Positions 61,497 to 64,000 of a DNA stretch of 64,000 bases are shown in pieces. Both the position numbers and the translations under genes were made by a program. Position 1 is the first letter of the stretch. Each line of letters starts with the position of its first letter. Origin of the DNA: VBCG01 sp044226535 (GTDB lineage: Bacteria; Pseudomonadota; Gammaproteobacteria; Burkholderiales; Casimicrobiaceae); the NCBI GenBank assembly GCA_044226535.1, contig JBGAGT010000003.1:251513-315512 (forward strand), read 5' to 3'. The notes under the pieces were generated by a model, which worked only from the letters and a program-made list of their open reading frames with translations, searched no databases and was not told the DNA's origin.

Positions 61497-62264
61497 TTAT
61501 AGCGCATGCACCGCGGCCAGCAGCCCGAACAGGATGGGCTGGTGCAACATGTAGGCCGCAAGGCTGTGGCGGCCCAGCCAGCGCAAGGAGGAGGGCGCGC
61601 GGTCGAGGGCGGCGATGGGCGTGAAATCCCGCTTCAGCAACGCGTGTCCCGCGGCGATGCCGACGAGGCTGAGCCCTCCCCAGGGCGCGAGCGGCACGTA
61701 GTCCTCGGTGAAGGGCTTGTGCGTCATGAAGCCGATCCACGCCAGCGCGGGTTGGTCGAACAGCGGGTGCTGGAAGGCGACGCCGAGCGCGACCACGGCC
61801 ACGCCGATCGTGAGGGCCGTGCGCGGGCGATCGCGCAGCGGCCAGGCCAGCAGCGACACCACCACGATGGCGTGCAGCACGCCGAACGCGATGAACGAGC
61901 GCGGGAACAGCAGGTAGCTCGCCGCGCTCACCGCCAGCGCGCAGGCGGCGATGCGCGCGACGCGCAGGAGGTGGCGGCGCCCGTCGTTCCCCGCCGCCGA
62001 GGCGACGGCCAGGGACACGCCGACCAGCGTCATGAACGTGCCGAGGATGAGCGAGCGCGCGCCGATCCAGTGGAGGTCGTGCTCGAAGTCGGCGCCGATG
62101 AATCCGAAATGGCGGAGGTCGAAGGCGAAGTGGTAGGCGACCATCGCCACGATGGCGATGCCGCGCAGCGCATCCAGCGACGGCACGCGTGCGCGGCCGG
62201 GGTCGGCCCCGCGCGGCGCGCGCGTTGGCGCCGACGCGCCCGGCTTGCGGCTTCGCCGCGTCAT
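61497..62264 (-). CDS. DUF1624/heparan-alpha-glucosaminide N-acetyltransferase-like membrane protein
   Basis: A 255-residue polytopic protein. SLDALRGIAIVAMVAYHFAFDL is the family opening, FGVLHAIVVVSLLAW and AYMLHQPILFGLL are typical later segments. About seven membrane helices are seen. The group transfers acyl groups to sugars across membranes. I chose the ATG at 62264; an upstream ATG at 62288 would overlap gspN by 4 bp. Its stop lies 14 bases from the tRNA. Confidence 0.8.
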   Translation of the reverse strand: MTRRSRKPGASAPTRAPRGADPGRARVPSLDALRGIAIVAMVAYHFAFDLRHFGFIGADFEHDLHWIGARSLILGTFMTLVGVSLAVASAAGNDGRRHLLRVARIAACALAVSAASYLLFPRSFIAFGVLHAIVVVSLLAWPLRDRPRTALTIGVAVVALGVAFQHPLFDQPALAWIGFMTHKPFTEDYVPLAPWGGLSLVGIAAGHALLKRDFTPIAALDRAPSSLRWLGRHSLAAYMLHQPILFGLLAAVHAL

Positions 62265-62284
62265 CGTACCGACGCCCCGGCGCC

Positions 62285-63088
62285 TCACCGCGCCGGCGCG
62301 CGCGCCGCGCCGACCGCGAAGCGATAGCCGCCGCTGCCGTCGGGCTGGCCGAAGGCTGCCAGGGCCTGCATCAACGGTGGCGGTGCGCCGCGCGCCGCGA
62401 GGGTGACGGTGCCGGTCGCGCGCGCGGCCGCCAGCGCGATCTCGCCGCCCAGCACGACGTCGCCGCCACGGTTGGAGAGCGTGACCACCGTGGCATCGCC
62501 ACGCGTCGTGGCGACGGCGTCGACGTCACCGAGGTCGAGGACCTGCCCGCGCGCGTCGGCGAGGCGCGCGCCGGTCCAGGCGACGCGTCCCGCGCCGGCG
62601 GGCGCGGTGCCGAGCACGAGGAATGGCGTGGTCGCACGCAGGTGGCCGCCCACCGCCAGCGGCACCCCGCGCGGCGCAAAGGCCATCACCAGCGAGGCGA
62701 GGCACGACGCGTCGAGGTCGCGCAGCTCGATGCCATCGTGCAGCAGCCGGACCCGGCCGCGCAGCGCAAGGCTCCGATCGGCGAGGTCCCTGTCGGCAAG
62801 GTCGCCATGGCCGAGCAGCACCGACGGGGTGCCCCCAAGGAGGCTCGCGGACTCGACGCGCCAGGCCAGGGGCAACGACGCCTGGCCCGCGGTCTCGGCA
62901 AGGCGTCCTTGCCCGCGCCACAGCGTGCCTCGGCTGTCGGCGATCGTCCAGCGCCCTTCGCTGGCGCGCTCGACGAGGGTCCTCGCGAGCGATGCGGGCG
63001 GGAGCGCCGCGGCGAGCAGCAGCGCGGCGAGCAGCGCGGCGACGCCGACGAATGCGAGGACCAGGGCGGGGCGCGGGCGCCGTTCCAC
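62285..63088 (-). CDS. gspN: Type II secretion system protein N
   Basis: A 267-residue inner-membrane anchored protein with one N-terminal helix (ALVLAFVGVAALLAALLLAAAL, about 8-29) and a periplasmic part: GRWTIADSRGTLWRGQGRL and LPLAWRVESASLLGG are the GspN patterns. The GTG at 63088, 7 bp after gspM, is the likely start; the frame upstream overlaps gspM and is arginine-rich shadow. It takes part in the T2SS inner-membrane platform. Confidence 0.82.
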   Translation of the reverse strand: MERRPRPALVLAFVGVAALLAALLLAAALPPASLARTLVERASEGRWTIADSRGTLWRGQGRLAETAGQASLPLAWRVESASLLGGTPSVLLGHGDLADRDLADRSLALRGRVRLLHDGIELRDLDASCLASLVMAFAPRGVPLAVGGHLRATTPFLVLGTAPAGAGRVAWTGARLADARGQVLDLGDVDAVATTRGDATVVTLSNRGGDVVLGGEIALAAARATGTVTLAARGAPPPLMQALAAFGQPDGSGGYRFAVGAARAPAR

Positions 63089-63095
63089 GTCGCGG

Positions 63096-63584
63096 TCAGC
63101 GGCCGGCGCGCTCGAACGCGAGCTCCGCGCGCAGCAGGCCCGGCTCGGCGAGCGCCGACAGGGTCGCGGCGCTGACCACGAGGCCCTCGCGCGTGGCACC
63201 CGCCATCACCGAGGCGACCTCGGCGAGCCGTGCGCCGGGCAGCGTGAGCGCGATGCGATCGGCTGCAACGTCGAGGGTTGCCGCGCTGCGCGGGATGCCG
63301 GCGCCGTCGAGTGCGCGGCCGAGCGCGTCGGCCGGCGCCGCGGCGTCGCGCGCGGGCTGCGCGCGCGACAGCGCCGCGACGCGCTCGCGCGCATCGTCGA
63401 GGCGCGCGGCGCGAACCGCCCTCGCCTGCGGGGCAACCGCGAGGAAATGCGCGAGCGGCAGGGCGACCCAGGCGACGAGCAGCGCGGCGATGACCACCAG
63501 CACGCCGGCCGCGAGCATCGCGCGCTCGCGTCGCGAGGCCCGTTGCCAGAACCCCAGCCGGTCGAGCGCCGAGTCGAGGCTCAT
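63096..63584 (-). CDS. gspM: Type II secretion system protein M
   Basis: A 162-residue bitopic protein. LGFWQRASRRERAMLAAGVLVVIAA gives the short cytoplasmic part and single membrane helix (about 24-42), followed by a periplasmic ferredoxin-like domain. The ATG at 63584 overlaps the gspL stop as ATGA. GspM partners GspL in the platform. Confidence 0.83.
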   Translation of the reverse strand: MSLDSALDRLGFWQRASRRERAMLAAGVLVVIAALLVAWVALPLAHFLAVAPQARAVRAARLDDARERVAALSRAQPARDAAAPADALGRALDGAGIPRSAATLDVAADRIALTLPGARLAEVASVMAGATREGLVVSAATLSALAEPGLLRAELAFERAGR

Positions 63585-64000
63585 CGCTGGATGCGGATGC
63601 GCGTCATGCCGGCGGACTGCGCGGACAGCGCTGTCAGCCCGGCGTCGCCGAGCCGCGCGGTGAGCGCGGCGCGCGCGGCTTCGTCGAGCGCGCCGACCTC
63701 GAGCGTCCACGCGCCGCCGGCGTAGCTCGCGCGACGCAGGCCGCCTGCGGGCAGGCCGGCCAGCGCGGGTGCGGCGCGCGCGAGCAGGGGCAGCGCGTCG
63801 TCGGGCGCGAGCTCGCCCCGCGCGTGGCGCGCCTGCGCGTCGCGGCGCGCGATGGCGATCATCGCGGTGTCGAAATCCGCGGCATCGGCACCGGCTTCGC
63901 GCGCCAGTGCGATGGCGCGCGCCTCGTCGCGGCGCTGCTCGAGCGCGAGCCAGCCGGCCGTCGCGAGCGCGCCCAGCGCGAACACCCCCGCGGCGAGCAG
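63581..64000 (-). CDS. gspL: Type II secretion system protein L, C-terminal part (5' end beyond window)
   Basis: The frame is open to base 64000. The visible 139 residues hold a membrane helix (LLAAGVFALGALATAGWLAL) followed by the periplasmic domain of GspL. The cytoplasmic actin-like part that binds GspE is outside the window. Assignment rests on gene order L-M-N and the helix plus small periplasmic domain. Confidence 0.75.
   Translation of the reverse strand: MLAAGVFALGALATAGWLALEQRRDEARAIALAREAGADAADFDTAMIAIARRDAQARHARGELAPDDALPLLARAAPALAGLPAGGLRRASYAGGAWTLEVGALDEAARAALTARLGDAGLTALSAQSAGMTRIRIQR

Overview
The window is very GC-rich and densely coded, and almost every gene has long antisense shadow frames. 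XrtA (EpsH)-type exopolysaccharide export genes, type II secretion genes gspL/M/N and a tRNA-Val with an encoded CCA point to a proteobacterium, most likely a betaproteobacterium. No rRNA, marker gene or phage lets me name it further.

Left edge (1-5875): an operon on the minus strand encodes a NitT/TauT-type ABC importer (two permeases, ATPase, exported binding protein) followed by a beta-hydroxyacid dehydrogenase cut by the window edge. It is divergent from a GntR-like LacI-family regulator, and the gap between them holds a near-perfect GntR-type operator. Uptake and oxidation of a sulfonate-like or other small anionic carbon source is a reasonable reading.

Centre (5878-52103): a large surface-polysaccharide locus. 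It has an initiating sugar-phosphate transferase with a degenerate GGDEF-like N-terminus, two paralogous Wzx flippases, a Wzy/O-antigen ligase-like polymerase and several glycosyltransferases. It also carries all five steps that would make a UDP-2,3-diacetamido-2,3-dideoxy-uronic acid (WbpA/B/E/D/I-like). An asparagine-synthase-type amidotransferase, a FemAB-like transferase and an ATP-grasp ligase could decorate it. Secreted proteins include two paralogous beta-helix proteins and a DUF4038/apiosidase-like protein. A compact plus-strand operon (43038-50124) looks like a CDP-activated, C-methylated unusual sugar pathway.

Right part (52316-59004): six consecutive genes of the XrtA-type export module, in order outer-membrane export protein, chain-length determinant, tyrosine autokinase, beta-barrel protein, ATPase and polysaccharide deacetylase. 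The deacetylase has lost every catalytic motif. No exosortase and no PEP-CTERM protein is visible. Downstream are a convergent FN3-PKD-SLH surface protein (59043-60953) with an inverted-repeat-rich upstream region, tRNA-Val(GAC), a DUF1624 membrane acyltransferase, and gspN, gspM and partial gspL.

Between the two polysaccharide blocks sits a 325-bp IS5-type miniature element (51314-51638). It has perfect ends and CTAG target duplications, and it landed exactly in a stop codon between two genes.
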